Assembly (NCBI RefSeq): GCF_047948215.1 | Contig: NC_134455.1 | Span: 156,532,575 to 156,596,574 of the forward strand | Length of the DNA stretch: 64,000 bases | Direction of reading: 5' to 3' | Source of the DNA: Lycorma delicatula | Taxonomy: Eukaryota > Arthropoda > Insecta > Hemiptera > Fulgoridae | Shown: in pieces, positions 24,301 to 39,300 of the stretch | How the letters are laid out: the number at the start of each line of letters is the position of its first letter | How positions within the stretch are numbered: position 1 is the stretch's first letter | The notes under the pieces: generated by a model | The model's database searches: none | Told to the model about the DNA's origin: nothing | Seen by the model: the letters and a program-made list of their open reading frames with translations, nothing else | Made by a program: the position numbers and the translations under genes

Positions 24301-27300
24301 CATATATTTTAAACAAAAACATACAGGACTTTACCAAAATCAACAGTTTAATTTGCATTAGTTTGTGCTAGTTATTTTACTTGTTTAGGGTCAAAAAATG
24401 ACAACTATTTTAACTGTAGTATCTTATTGTAAACACCTAGATTCAAGAACAGACTATAAATAAAATATATCCTTTTAATTTAACAAAGTAAAATTACAGG
24501 TAGAATTTTATCTGCCATGTATTAAATTTAATGTAGTAATTTTAAAAATAGAATAAATGTGTAGTGTCTTAATCATTATCAAACTTTTAACAGTTTACAA
24601 AAAGCTCTTTACTGTTAACATTTATTAATAGAAAAGCAACTCCCCAGTTTAACTAATTTTCTTTGCTTAACTAACCCAATGATCCCAATCTAGTTCGTTA
24701 ACAGATTTCTAAATCTATATATTTATTTTTCATTGAAGAATTGCAGATATAAAAAAAAGAGAAAGCTATGCTGGTTTCTCAGTCAAGTCCAATTGGAAGA
24801 TGTTAATTTGACTCATTTAAAAATTGCACACAAATAAAAATTTTTCATTTAGACTTGATTGAGAAACAAGTAAAGTTTATTTTATGTATTTTTAAATTTC
24901 TATTTTTAATTTTTTAAAATTAAAACAAATTATATTGTGCATATAATACAAAAATATTTAAGCTATTTAAGGTAAAATTTTAAGTTATTTTTTATGTAAT
25001 TTTGCTGCTAGAATGCATTTTAATAAAATGTTTATAGTAATACATACTGTTTGGTGACTATATCAATAATTTACAGAGGGAGAGGTCCTTGCCACAGAGG
25101 ACACTATCTGTATCCCAACCACCCATATCATACTTAGCTTATTACTCATAACAATAATTGTCTTCATTCCTGGAATATCTTGATTCCTTGCAGTAAAGAT
25201 TAATTTAAATTAGAAATATTGGTGCTATAACCTAACAGTTGTAAGCAACTTAACATGAGACAATTGAAAATGACCAACATTAAAAAAATAAATAATGTAA
25301 TATTAATTAATATATAATTGCGAAAAATAAAAAGACCAAGAACACCTTATCAAAATAAACAAATAAAGAATTTAATGAAGGAATACTGGAGGTAGAGAAA
25401 GGAAGAGAAGAAAATCACAAGATTCAAAAGGTGGCAAAAATCTGAAATTGAAGAATAAATTTCAGAAACAGGTTATAAATATTTCGATTTGTAGAGATTT
25501 TTGTTCATCAGTAAACTATACTGAATGTTTTATATGAAGACCATATTGCTATGCTCGGTTCAACAATCTAAATAAGTGTAGTAAGCTAAACACTTATTTT
25601 TCTTCATATACAAAGTTTTTCTATTCACTGTCATATTACTATATTACATAACGGTAGATAAGTACTGTGCAATGCAGATGCTATAGGGTTTCAGGCTTCA
25701 CTAAATAGATTGTACAATAAGATAATTAAACAAACAACTTGGTTGTACTAATATTATATACATGAGGTGTTCTTTGCTTGCCATGTTTTTTAGAGAAAAA
25801 AGAGAGAAGAGTATACAAAACATGAAAAGAAAAGTTAAAGGAAGAAAGAAATAAGAAAAAGTCTACGCTAAAAATAAAAATTAATCAAAATAACCTAATA
25901 ATAATACTGCGGACAATACAGCAAATAATCGCCTTTGCTTCTCAGCAGTAAATCCAACCATTTCCATTGACTGCTTTAGTCGAGAAAATTCATAGTTTTC
26001 ATCAACATTATCAAGAACATAACACCCACTCTGCAATTTAAAAAAATAACATCAATTAGTTGTACATCACAAAGAAATAAATTTATGCAAGACAAAGTTT
26101 ATTTAAATGAGAAAAGAGGTAAAAATGAAACAAGTTATGATAGTTTTATAATGCAATTTGAAATTAATTATGCAATACATACCATTTGGGGATTACATAT
26201 ACTTTGTGATGCACATGAGAGAAGTTTCTGGGTGAAAAAATTTCTGTTCGTTACAATCAATCTCGTTTACCACCTACTTAAAAATGTCTTTTTGGTAATT
26301 TTTACAGAAATCCTATTGCTTTTTCAAACCCTTAAGTTTTTAGGAAATTGTTTTCCTGAATACTGTAGAATGCTGCCTTTAATAACATCTAAATTAGTAA
26401 ATGTTACAAGATAAAATAAAAATAAAAATTTTCTCCAACATTAAAATTTACAGTTAACTGAGCTCTAAGAACATACAAATCAAGGGTAAAAAGTCACCTT
26501 AACACTGAAATAAACAATAAGAATGGTATTTGTTTAATTCTGGGTACAATGTGTGAGATTTCTTCTGCTGTGATTAATATTGGTTGATTTTGAATGGTAT
26601 AAGAGTATATATAAATTTTACTCATGCATCTATAATACTACAAGACAGTGTCAGACCACTGTAAGGCTTATAAAGAAGCTGATGTCTAGACATCTAGACA
26701 TCATGCATTGTTGTCATGATTATTTGTAAAGAGTAGAAAAATTAACTCTGTCATATGTTTAAATTTTCAAATTCAGTCAAGGTTACTTGGTCAATTCCAT
26801 AACTCTAATTATTGGACAGATCTATGAACCCAATGATTATTAAGTGGCAATGATAATGATCCTTATAAATAAATTCTTGAATTTCTCAATTATGTTTTAT
26901 TGTTCTGTTAAAGCTAAGTAGCATTACACTTATAATTTAACACCAAGTTGACTGACATACAATAAGATTGCAGAAGTATCATCTTAGTCTTTTAATTCAT
27001 TTGCTTTGATCAGGCCAGTCTCAACTTTTACAGTAACGTTTTGACAGTAACTTCACACGAAATAACAATAATCTTATAATAAAATTTATCAATTAAAAAA
27101 CAATCTGATCAATACATAAAAAAAGTGAATATCTAAAAAATTTTAGTAGTTTAAAAAAGGAAATGGTTCTATTATCATTTTTATCAAATAACATTCTCAT
27201 TCATAATATACATGTATAACATACAAATTCTTATTAAGTAAACTGTAAAACACACAGAAATAGCAAACACTAATGATTTAAATTAATTACCCTATTTAAA

Positions 27301-30300
27301 TAATTATATGATTGAATATTTCGTAGATGTAACAACTGTCTATCAGCATCTGATGCACCTGCCAGCAAGTAATAGAATACATGATAGTTACGTTCATTTC
27401 GACCTTGAGAACAAATCCTTGATTTCTCTAGTAGATATTTTTGGACAACAGCACTAAAAAAAAAATAAAACAATAAAATACTTATGAAATAAAAATATAA
27501 GAGCTTATATTTGATGCATCTACACATATACATACACAAACTAATAAATAAATATACTCAAATTGTGGATATGTAAATATAGCACTGAGATTATGGTCAA
27601 AGTTTACACTGAATTAAAATAAAATTCCAATGAGAACAGGCCTCCAGAAGAAAACTAATAATATTTTATTTAACAACTAAAGGCCAATGAATTATATAAT
27701 ATGAAGCATAACATAAACGCCAAAAAGTTTTAAAAACTATTTGTAAGACATCATTTTCTTAAATGTGTACTGAGTGTCTGGGCTTCAGGTACAAAAAAGT
27801 AATGGTCTATATTTAGAAAAGCAATCATCATAATCTCTTAAATGTAGGCTCAACCTCCAAAATTTGTTCTGCATACTCTTAAGGTCAGTGGTGCATGCGC
27901 AGGCAAGCCAACTTACAATGCAATTGTAGTCAGTCAACATGGAGTTTCAGTCAGTTACGCATGTTCAATGGTGTGTATGAACTGTATGAAATATCAATCC
28001 TGCTATATCCAAATCTATTCATCAGTGGGAGATGACTTAACAGCTACATCCAAGCTTGGCTTCACAAACACTGCAAATCATCCAAAAAGTTTCAGTTAGT
28101 GATGAGACTGTGGACTGTGTACACAATGTATTCACTACCAGTCCTGGAAAGTCAAATAGGCAGAGTAGTTATGATTTGCTAATTCCTTGTTCCACTTTTT
28201 ACAACACTGCTCATAAGCAGCTCCATTTGCGAGCCTACAAGTTACAACTCAATCACATTAAACCAAATGATTGCCGTCAAAAATTATCAGTTTGCTACAG
28301 AGATAATCCACAGCGTTGAAAACAATTCTGCTTATCTTGATATGTTGTTATTTAGTGGTAACTAAATTAAGTGAGGCAACCTTTCATACTTACAGGAAAG
28401 ATAACAGACACAATTGCCAAATTTGGAGTATTGAAAACCCCATACAGTAATTGAAAATAAAAAAGACACACTGAAAGTCAAGGTCCGGTTAGGACTCCAC
28501 AAAAATGGTGTAATCAGTCCTTTTTCTTTCAAGGAGCCCACTGTGATAGGACACACATACCTTGAAATGCTTGAGAACTTTGCTGTTCCTCAGATTTCTG
28601 CAGGTTTCAGTTTCCAAGATGGTGCTCCACCACACTTTCAAGATGTTACCATGTTCTTCAACAACAATTTCCCTGAATGTAGGATCAGACAAGGAGGTTC
28701 AACTGCATGGCAACCTAGATTTCCAGATATCATTCCTTTGGATATCTTTATTTGGGGATTTATTAAAGGTTGTGTGTACCAAAGAAAAGTTCAAGATTTG
28801 GACAATTTAAAACAAGAGAATTGTTGAAGCTGTTAACCTAATAATACCAAAGATTATAGAGATTATTGTCTAGACATCTGCCAAGCTACAATAGGTGCAC
28901 ACTTGGAACTCGACTAACCTAAATTAAAACTTGATGAGTTGCTGCGTTCATGATAAAAAAATTAAATTATATTAACCGATTCTCTTAATATCTAAATTAA
29001 TACAATAAAAATGAATTTAGGCTACAAATGCAATATAAAAAATGGATTTGAATTTATAAATAAATTAAAAGATTTAAAAATTGGAGATAATACTAATATG
29101 GTTAGTTATGACATTAGTAAAATGTACCTTATAGAGCATACCCATAGAAAAAACTATTAACATAAAAAATAAATTAATGTATAACAAAGACTCTGCATTT
29201 GTTGATAATATTATTACTATCATTAGAAATGTATACCAACAAAATTATTTTAAATTTAATGACAAATATTACGCTCTGGAAAATACTTTACCAATGGATT
29301 TTCCTTTATTGGCTATTATGGCCAAAATTTATTTACAGGCATTGTTCATACTCATAATATTTTACTACGGACTAAGTATGATGATATTTTTGTAGTCTAT
29401 AACCTCATTATATATAAAGAACATCTAATAATGTTGAAAAAAATAAATTCATACTATAATGGATTAAAATTTACTTTTGAAATTAATAATCATTTTATAA
29501 TGTCAGTATATATAGAAAACCAACTACTAATAAAACCACAATACATAGGTAGTATTCAAATCATCCATGTTCAGACAAAATTAATAAATAAACAAACATG
29601 GTTAATAGAGCGATTAATTACACACAATATAATGAAAAAAATTAAACAATGAAATAGATATTATAAAAGCAAACTGCTATATATAATGGTTATAGTGAAT
29701 TTTTAATTGATAATACGAGATCTGTAAATAAAGTAATGAAATTTTTTTTGGCAGCCAATGTGGCAACACTGTAAAGTTACTAGTGAACGTATGGTTATGT
29801 AAACAGCTGATTTATATTAGATATTAATATTTTTAGTCTATTGTTGGCATGTGAGACGTAAACAAACTTTTTGCGCAACAAGTTTTTGTTGTGCGTTATA
29901 AAAATGAGTGATACTAATTATGAGCAACGTTGTGCAATCAAGTTTGGTGTTAGTCTGTGAGAATTTTTCTGAAAATTTTGAAAAATTGAAAGGGCAAATG
30001 GAGATGACAATCTGTCACGAGCCCAAGATTTTAGGTGGTTTAAAGCATTTTCAGATGGCTGGGTATCAGTTGCAGAAGATCCATGCTCTGGAAGTCTGAT
30101 AACATCAAAGAGTTATGACAATGTTGAGCGAATCAGAGACTTCATATGGTAGATCGGCGATTAACTGTTAGAATGATTGCACAACAATTGAATTTGAACT
30201 GCGAAAAAGAAATTCTTGAAAGGCTGCGAAAAAGAGTTGTTTGTATGAGATCAGCCATCACAGACAACTGGATGCAGCGTCATGACAATGCACCTTGTCA

Positions 30301-33300
30301 CACTGCACTCTCAATTAGTGAGTTTTTGGCAAAGAAAAACATTCCTGTAGTTCCTCAACCACCTTATTAACCTGACTTGGGTCCCTGCGACCTTTTCCTG
30401 TTCCTGACTTTAAAAAACACCTCAAGGGATACAGTTTAGAAACATTAGAAAAAAAAATGTAACCAACCATCTGAAGGATACTCTGATTTCTGAGTTTCAA
30501 CACAGCCATGAAGAGAGGGAAAACTGTTTGAAGCGTTGCATGACTTTCCAAGGGAACTATTTCGAAGTTGATAGATAGAGTCCATGTATAATCAGATTGT
30601 AAATAAAAAATTTTTTTTAATCAGTCTCATTATTTTATTTACAGACCTCATATATACAAAAAAAAAAAAATTAAAAATTAACAATAATACATGTCTAATA
30701 CCAATAAATTAAATTCAAAAAATTGACAATTTATATTTAAAATATGTATATACTGATAGTATAGTTGAAAATATTAAAAAGGTTTATGATATAAATATTA
30801 AAAAAAATATTAAATAAGTTTAAACCTGCATACATATAGTGTATATAATTTGGGTGGAATTTACAAAAATGTAATGGCTGTGACCATATTTATATAGGAA
30901 AGACCACTAGATCTTTCAAAACCAGATTTTCTGAACATTTCAGCTATTATAAAAATGGAAAATTGGGTTTTCCTAATGTTTCTGACCATCTTATTGATAA
31001 TAAACATTCAATATCTGATATTTATACTAATTTGGGAATGTTAGAAGTTAAAAAAATGTAATATGAATAATAATAATAATAATACAGGTTTAGACATTTT
31101 AGAGAAATTTTATATATATAAATATAAAAATGGATTCAGCTTGATCAACCAACAGAGTATGAGAATGACATGAATATAAAGGCTGTAATAGATAGCAGCA
31201 CTTTATCCAAAATTGTTAATCTATTTAAAATCCTACACAGTAATACAAGAGGTTATCTCTAAAGTAAAGATCGTTTCATTCAAAAAATTTATTCTGGGAA
31301 CTTTATAAAAATTTTTTATTTCTCTTAAGCTACATATATACCTTACACTACTTCATATAATCGCCACATGAATTAAGACATTTATTGTAGCAATACACTA
31401 GCTTCAATATACCCTCATCATATTTTTCTGCAGCCAGTCCATTTAGCCACTGATTAACAGCATTTTTAAGTTCACTGTCACCCGTGAACTGTTTAACACT
31501 CAAAAATTCTTTCTAGTTCCCAAACAAATGGTAAATCAGAAAGCTATGACCGGACTATATGGTGGGTGATCATAGATTTCCCATCCAAATGTTCTCAGTA
31601 AATCACATGTTGGACCCGCATTATCATGCAGCAGGATGTCGCTGTCAGTCAGCCACTGATTTTGAATGGTGCACCGTAACTTACATAGCCTTGCAGTAGG
31701 CTTCTGCATTTGTAGTCATGGCATGAAATCAATCAGGAGTATGCCAAACCGATCCCAAAAGACTGTGGCCATCAGTTTGTGTCCAAATGGCTGTGGCTTG
31801 ACCTTTGTTGATGATTGAGAATGATGCCATTCACTTGCTACCGTTTTCTCTCTGGCGTGTAATACGAAATCCATGTTTCATTGCCAGTAACAATTGAAAA
31901 CTAATTACCTTTTTCTTTGTAGCGCATCAAAAATTCCAAAGCAGATACCTTTCAGACTTTTTTGTGATGTTTCGTTAAGACGTGCAGCACCCAATGAGCA
32001 CAAACCTTTTGAAGCCTAAATGGCCGTGAAAAATGCGACCAATAACAGCACTTGAAACATCAGGAAAAATAAGGGCTAGGCTGCAAATCGTTGAGCAATG
32101 ATCTTTTCTGATTTCATCACAGACGCGTTTCAACAAGTCCTTGGTGATTATCAAGGGCCTCTCCGAACATTCTTCATCATGCACATTAATTCTGTAATTT
32201 CTAAACCTTTCGCACCATTTTCGGATGTTTCTTTAATTTATTACATTATCAACGTACACAGCAACCAACTGCCTATGAATTTCTGCAGGCTTACCACTTT
32301 GACAGTTTAAAAAATGAATGACCACATATTTCACAATTGACGGCAACATCAATTTTCCTATTCATTTTAAAATGTAATAATTCACATGTAATCAAAGGTA
32401 TTACAACGCGACAACTTAGACAACAATGCAATGAAAATATTACTAGCATCGCCATGAACGACACAGGTTCGCCAACTTTAAGGAGAGAAAAGAAGAAAAA
32501 ATCATTTTAATTCCATTTTGATTTGAATTGATTTTAAAGTCTATATTCAAAGTTTTAACAAATTTTGTTTTATTGTATTTATTAAGATTTTATTTTGTTA
32601 ATGTTGTTTATTTATAATGGGTAATTTTACGTGAATAATTAAAAGAATGGATCAACTGAAGTTGCGAGAAAATCGTGAAAGTGCTCTTATGTTTATACAA
32701 GGTAAGTGTCATCATACTTAATTTAATTTTATTTTGTATTTGGTGGCTCAAGTTATTTATTTATATACACACACACACAAAATTGTAAATTAAAATTAAG
32801 TCTTGAACAATGTAAAAAAAACTGTAGAGATTTCTTGATAACTCAACATAATGAAACTTAAAAAAACTAAATGGAGACAGAATGAAAGAACAAAAACCAT
32901 AAAAGGTCTGTTAAGAAAATAACCAAACTTTACTTTTTTAATTTACAGATTATTAGTCCTTGTTCCCGTCAAAGTACTCCTCTCCCCTATTCACAAAATT
33001 TTTCCTGCAGTCCTGGATAGTTTCATTTGAAATGGCCTTTAACGTCTATGATGAATTTGCTTTAATGTCATCAATAGTCTCAACATGGCATTTATCACTG
33101 ATTTTAATTTTGGAAGGGAGGCTGAGAGAGGAAGGACAGTCATCTGATTTTGGCACGAAACTGATGAAGTGACACAGTGAGTGTGCAGGTGCACTGTCGT
33201 GGTGAAGGAACCATGAGTTGTCTAGTCACAACTCTGGTCTCTTTTTGCAAATTTTTTTCATGCAACCATTGTAAAATGCCTTGTTAGTACGCGTGATTCA

Positions 33301-36300
33301 CTATTTCACCTTGAGGCAAGAATTCAAGATGCACAATTCCATTAAAATAAAAAAAAAACAGAGCATTGTTTTGAAATTGGACTAAGACTAATGTGCTTTC
33401 TAGGGGTATGGAGATCCTCTGCCAATCCATTGTGATGATTGAACTTTTCGCTCAATGTCATAGCCGTAAACCCAGCTTTTGTCACCGATTATGATCCTTT
33501 GTATGAATGTTTCATTGTCACTAGTTGCTAACAAATGTGTTCTTGATGTTCTTTCTACTGTTTGGTCATGAGACGAGGAATAAACTTGCCTGCAACTTGA
33601 TGCATGTTCAAATTTTCAGTCTAAATAATCAAATTGAGATGCTAACCTTCTGCAAGTTCTCTAACAGTCAATTGGCAACTTGTACACACCAGATCATTGA
33701 TTTCTGAATGTGGGTGTCACCAGTTGAAGTTGAAGACCTTTAATTGACTGACAACCACTTTTAAATCATGAAAATCATAAAGTTGTGTATGACCCAGAGC
33801 ATCATCTCTGTAAGCTAGTTTCAAAAGTTGAATGTTTCTGAAATTTTTCCCCAGTTTCATGCAAAATTTTTATTTGTATTGTTTCTCCTGAAAATTGTAC
33901 ATTACAAAAATCGTCACTAATACCTAAACACGTTGCACTCAAATAACAGTAACACAAAAACTAAATGAGATCTCCAATCCAAGAACATGTGGTTACAGAG
34001 GAGGTTATGCGAAACACAAAGCTGCCAACCACATATCACTAAATATCTCCACTGGCGCATAATATCTTTCATTCAGTTATTTTCTGAACCGACCTCGTAT
34101 ATTTCAATCTTAAGAGGTGGGGGTTGATTTAAAACATTTTTTTTTTTGATTATTTATATGTATTGGAGGTAACAAATTTGCTTTGATAAAGTTTCTTTAA
34201 AATGCCTCTGAAGAAATCGAAATTGATTTTTTCATGGTATCACTCATCCCCTTTAAAGGAAATTAATACGATCTATGTCCCATATATATAAGTACATATG
34301 TCTGAAAGGTTCCTGAACTAAATTAAATAAAAATGCAGATAGAGATAAACAAATTTACACACATCAGCCCTCTACATAGAACCCTTCTCTAATTGCACTC
34401 ATTGTACTCTAGTTTTTCTTGTTCTAATCGAACACTTGTTGCAGTGATGGTAGAGCCGTCAAATGCTGGAGAAATCACTTTGTGAGATCGTCTTCAATTC
34501 TTTGGATGGCTGGAATGTTGCAGAAAAGGTGGCCTTTCATCTTCAACTTGAGTTTTGGGAACAGAAAGTAGTCTGCTGGAGCTAAGTCTGGTGAACAGGG
34601 CGGGTGGGATAAGACGGTGATTTGATTTGCGGCGTAATAACATGTTAAAACCGTTGCCATGTGAGTCGGGGCATTATCGCATTATCGTGCAAGAGAGTTC
34701 AAGAGAGCCCGGATCCTGATACTTGGGTCGGATTTGACAAATGCGAAGCATCAGGCCCTTTGAGTCAAAGAATGCAATGAATCAACATCGTTTTCACTCT
34801 TTGTTTTTGCTGCCTGACTTTTGCCAGTCTTTGTGCTCCAGGACTCAACCAAGCAGCGGATTGATGCTTTGCGGATCATACATGACGCACCAGGTTTCAT
34901 CCCCCATTTACAATTGTTTGCAAAAAACTTGGGTTGCTATCAGCAGTTTCAACGAAGTGTGTTTTTGTTTTTTGGTCAAGATGTGTGGAATGAAACGAGA
35001 GCACACCTTTCGGCAGTTCAATTTTTCTGTTAGAATTATATGTACCGTGTCTTTACCGATGTTTAGCTCTTCTGCTATGGCCTGAAGTGTAAAATGAGGT
35101 TGTTCGAGCAGGTGTGTGCACACTTTCGCAATGGTTTTGTCATTGACAGTTGATGGCCTCTCACTTCGTTCGTCATCATCCAACGACTCTCTACAGTCTT
35201 TAAACCACTTCCACCATGTATATGTTGTGGTACGAGATGCGGCTTCATTACCGAATGCTTGCTGTATCATAGAATAAGTTTCAAAAAAAGATTTTTGAAG
35301 TTGAACATAAAATTTTATTGTGCTTCTCTGTTCCACGTCAAAAAGCTTGCACAAGGTCACATGAACATAACATACGCAGCTGAATAAAACTCAAGACTGG
35401 AGTGACAAAATTTTATACACACACTCATCAGACATCGTACTACATAGTTCCTTGGTTGTCCGAAAAATGGCGCTACTTATATAGACTTAAGTTTGGGAAC
35501 TTTTAAGACTTACTGTGTATCTGAGCCAAATTTGATCTCAGTTTTGTCTATCCTTAGATATAATTCCAAAAGCAGTGTGACACACATACATACATAGGTT
35601 TTGTGGGTCTAGATAAAATAGTTGAAATATTTGATTAGTTTTGCAAATGTTAAAATTTGCAATAAAAAGATACCTCATTTTTGACATGATCACCATACTT
35701 TTCCATTTAATGTAATTATTCTAGCTACATTTATTGGGAAAGCAAAAACTGATTCTGCTAACTTTTTAAAGATGTAGTATTACGTGTTTGTTTAGACAAG
35801 AAATGAATATACAAGGATAACTAAATTCTAATGTTTTGAATTTTATTAATATTAATAAAATATTAATATTAGTAGTCTCGCATTTATAACTATATTTTAA
35901 TGTAAGGTAGCTATTTGGTATAGTACAGAATGCAATGATTTTTTTAAGTACATAACACTAATAATCTAATTAGAAGTTTACAAGTTCAGGAAACAATAAT
36001 ATAATAAAGTATCCCTACCAATAATGATTATACACAATTATTTCCATTGACAAACAATATGCAATAATAAATACAAGACAAAAAGAAACAATTGCTATTA
36101 CCATGAGCACAGCTCTCACTTTATCACAGCACAATTCTCTCTTTTTTTAAAATCTTTAATGAAAAATTCAACATGGTCATCAGGAAATGTTAAAAAAACA
36201 GCTACCAGTTAAAATGACATTAAATGTATAGAGGCAGAACTTTTAGGAAACATTTTACAAATTAAGTTGATGAGAAATTGATTATTATAACAGTGTTCTA

Positions 36301-39300
36301 TTCAGCTCAAACAATGTACTGTGACTGTTACTCATAGTAATTATAAATAAATATTATCCAATAGTCAGAAATTTCTATTGGTGTTACCAAATTTCTTGAA
36401 ATAAAATATGGTGTACGTGATGGATTTCAAGCTCAGCCAGATCAATTTAATATGCTGGTTCCTAGGTACAAAAATTTCTAAATCTGACATCCAGTGGCAC
36501 ATTCATCATATCTTTCAGCTGCAAATTTATTCTGGTAAGGATGTCGGAAGAATGAAATTAAAAAATATCAATATCACTGCTTATAGTTAACATATCTATG
36601 TGGCTGTAGCATTCCCTACTATTAAAAATTAACAGTTACTGTTTAGTAAACAGTGACTAAAATGATAAATCTTCCATTTTTCTGAACCAATAAAAATATT
36701 TTTGAACATACTTAGTCTTATGAAATAATTTTATAAGACTTTTTGGATAACTGTCTGGTGTCTTATTCTACATCTACATAATAGAATATTTAAATAAATT
36801 AAAATTATTACCTGTTTAAAGATTAACAAAACAAATTTAACTATTAGAAAAATTTAATTGTATTTTAATACTGCATTTACATTACTTACCCATGAACCAT
36901 TCCATTTTCTTTATAATTAACCTGAATAAATTTCCCAAATCTACTGGAATTGTTATTATGCGCAGTCTTAGCATTACCAAATGCCTGAAATAACAATAAA
37001 ACGAACCTGAATATTAAAATTTAACAATGTATCTAAAGATTGTTTAAAACTTTACAGTAATTAATGAGGAACTAATTCAAAATCCAAAATCTAAGGGCAC
37101 TGTTGAATCTGCCTAAATGTTTAATATCTTTAATTCTCATAAAATTTATAACTAAATTATTATAAATGATTAAATTTTAATGAATCTATAGTTATAGTTT
37201 AATAATGCACACTTAATGGTTTTTCCTAAATAAACCACTTCATTAAATCTGTCATTCATGACTACAATTACTTATAAAGCATAAAATCAGGTCTGACTCT
37301 TCGTCAGATCTTAAATGTGCCTTTCATGAACAGCTATTAGAAATATGATACAAAAATATAAAGTAACTTACAAAAGAAACAAAAATTTTTCTTAAGTAAC
37401 TGTACACTACATAATAAAAACACAAAACTGCAATAACACAACCATAAAAAGTGATTTCTTTAATTTGAATTAATATAATATTAAACTTTATTAACACAGT
37501 GGTCAATATGATAACAAATTATTTGAATATTCAAAAAAAAAATTTTTTAAAGTTTTATTAAAATAAATTTCCTAGTATGGAATATTGAGATAAGAAAATA
37601 ATTTAATTTTAGCATGAAGTACCTTCACGGGAACCTGCAACCTTAGTAATGATTGAAATTTTTAATTAAACCGTATATTAAAAGTTAAAAATACTAAAAT
37701 AATGAAAACTGCATATTAAGTTATTATATGAGTGCTGCTATCTGTTGCAGTTTTTATAAGGCTGTCTCCCCCAAACAATGTCTGATGGTTTATCAAACTG
37801 ATACTTGTTGGTATTTATTTAAGCAATATTTTTTTTGTCATCTTTATTAATTTCTATTTCTAAATTTGTGTTAATATCAGAAATAGAATGTTTATTGTTT
37901 GTTAGATGATCTGTCATTTAGATAAACTATTTATCAATTTAACTTATAAACTTCTAACTTATTTAAACATTTTTATAAATTTATAAAAAAAATAAAATAA
38001 AATAAATTAACCAATTTTCATTATTTTCAATTTTTAATATGAAGTTTAAGTAAACACTTCAATCATGGATGAGGATGCGGGATTTCACAAAAGTATTCTG
38101 TACTAGGTGGTTCATTTTAATATAATTAAAAATATGATTTAATAGTACAGAGGAATAATTTAATTAATTGTTTGGGTTAACTGGATGTCTCCAAGTTAGA
38201 CTGTTTCTACCAGTTCTTGTATATCTCATGTTCTTATACATCAATCCTATAAGTAAAAACAAATGGATTAATTTTGCAAGTTGAACTAATTAACATCTCT
38301 TAATGTATTTTCTCCATATACATTTTCTTGCAATGTTGTCTGATGCAAGTGATTAATCCACACACAACAGCTGTGTAACATTATCTGGTCCTTTTAAATT
38401 TATCTAATAGTAAAATAGTTCATGAAAGAAAGAAATTCATCTTTGAAGATCACACATATTAAGCTAAAAGCAATTATGGTTCCATAAAAATACAATGAAC
38501 AAAAAATAATTAGGTGCCAAAATGCTTGCTCAATTTATATTTCACAAGATAATAAAAAAACATAATCAAAAAAAGTTTAATACCAATAAATTACCAATGA
38601 AAAGTAAACCTGATAAGTTACAGCCAACTCACAATTATTTGTGAGCGGTTTAACAGTGATGCCTATCAAAAATAAATAGTTTTAAAAACTTATAAAGAAG
38701 CTAAAAATTTATAGTTCTTTCACTGTTCTATGACTGATTTTTACTCTTTTATTCTTTTGCTACTTGAATGTGTACTAGTTTGGAATAAGATAACGCTGAA
38801 TTATATGTACAGTACTATACTTTATGAATCCTTCTATTAATATACAAGCACTGTATGTCCACCTATCCATTCCTTAACTAGTTATCAAAAATTCTGTAGG
38901 CTACTGTCGAGTGTTATCTAATGCAACTAACAATGAGTCAGCGTAATCCATTACATAGGCTTAGTTGATGCTACATTTGTGGGTTACAGAGCTCTACTCT
39001 ACATGTGAATGTCTTTGTTTTTATTTGTATGACACTTTCAAAAAATTTGTATTTTAACCATTTAAATTTTTTATTGTACTATTTTTTTTAAATTTCAGGA
39101 TTAGCATGTGCATAAAACTCGTTTATAAGATGTGTACATTTTGTGGCTACAATGAGTGATAAAATGAAGGTGTGTTGTATTGACAATTCAGCAAAAACTA
39201 GAAATTTTAGAGATTGATAAAAGATTAACTGTAAAGCAACTTTCTATGGAATATAACACTGGAGATTTTTGAAATCTACTGTACATGATATTTGTAAAAA

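Larger units (their letters stand above)
27454..36889 (-). other. Myosin-IX intron 4, DNA-transposon-rich
   Basis: A 9.4 kb intron carrying a DDE transposase relic, a Penelope-like element split by a mariner, three more mariners in the same orientation, and a short plus-strand exon-like stretch. From about 35520 to 36889 only AT-rich DNA is seen. Confidence 0.7.

Noticed and set aside
26085..26414. 109-codon open frame on the plus strand
   Set aside because: It lies in intron 5 opposite to the myosin gene, has no recognised motif and typical AT-rich residue use.
34741..35085. 114-codon plus-strand open frame
   Set aside because: It is the antisense shadow of the mariner transposase on the minus strand.
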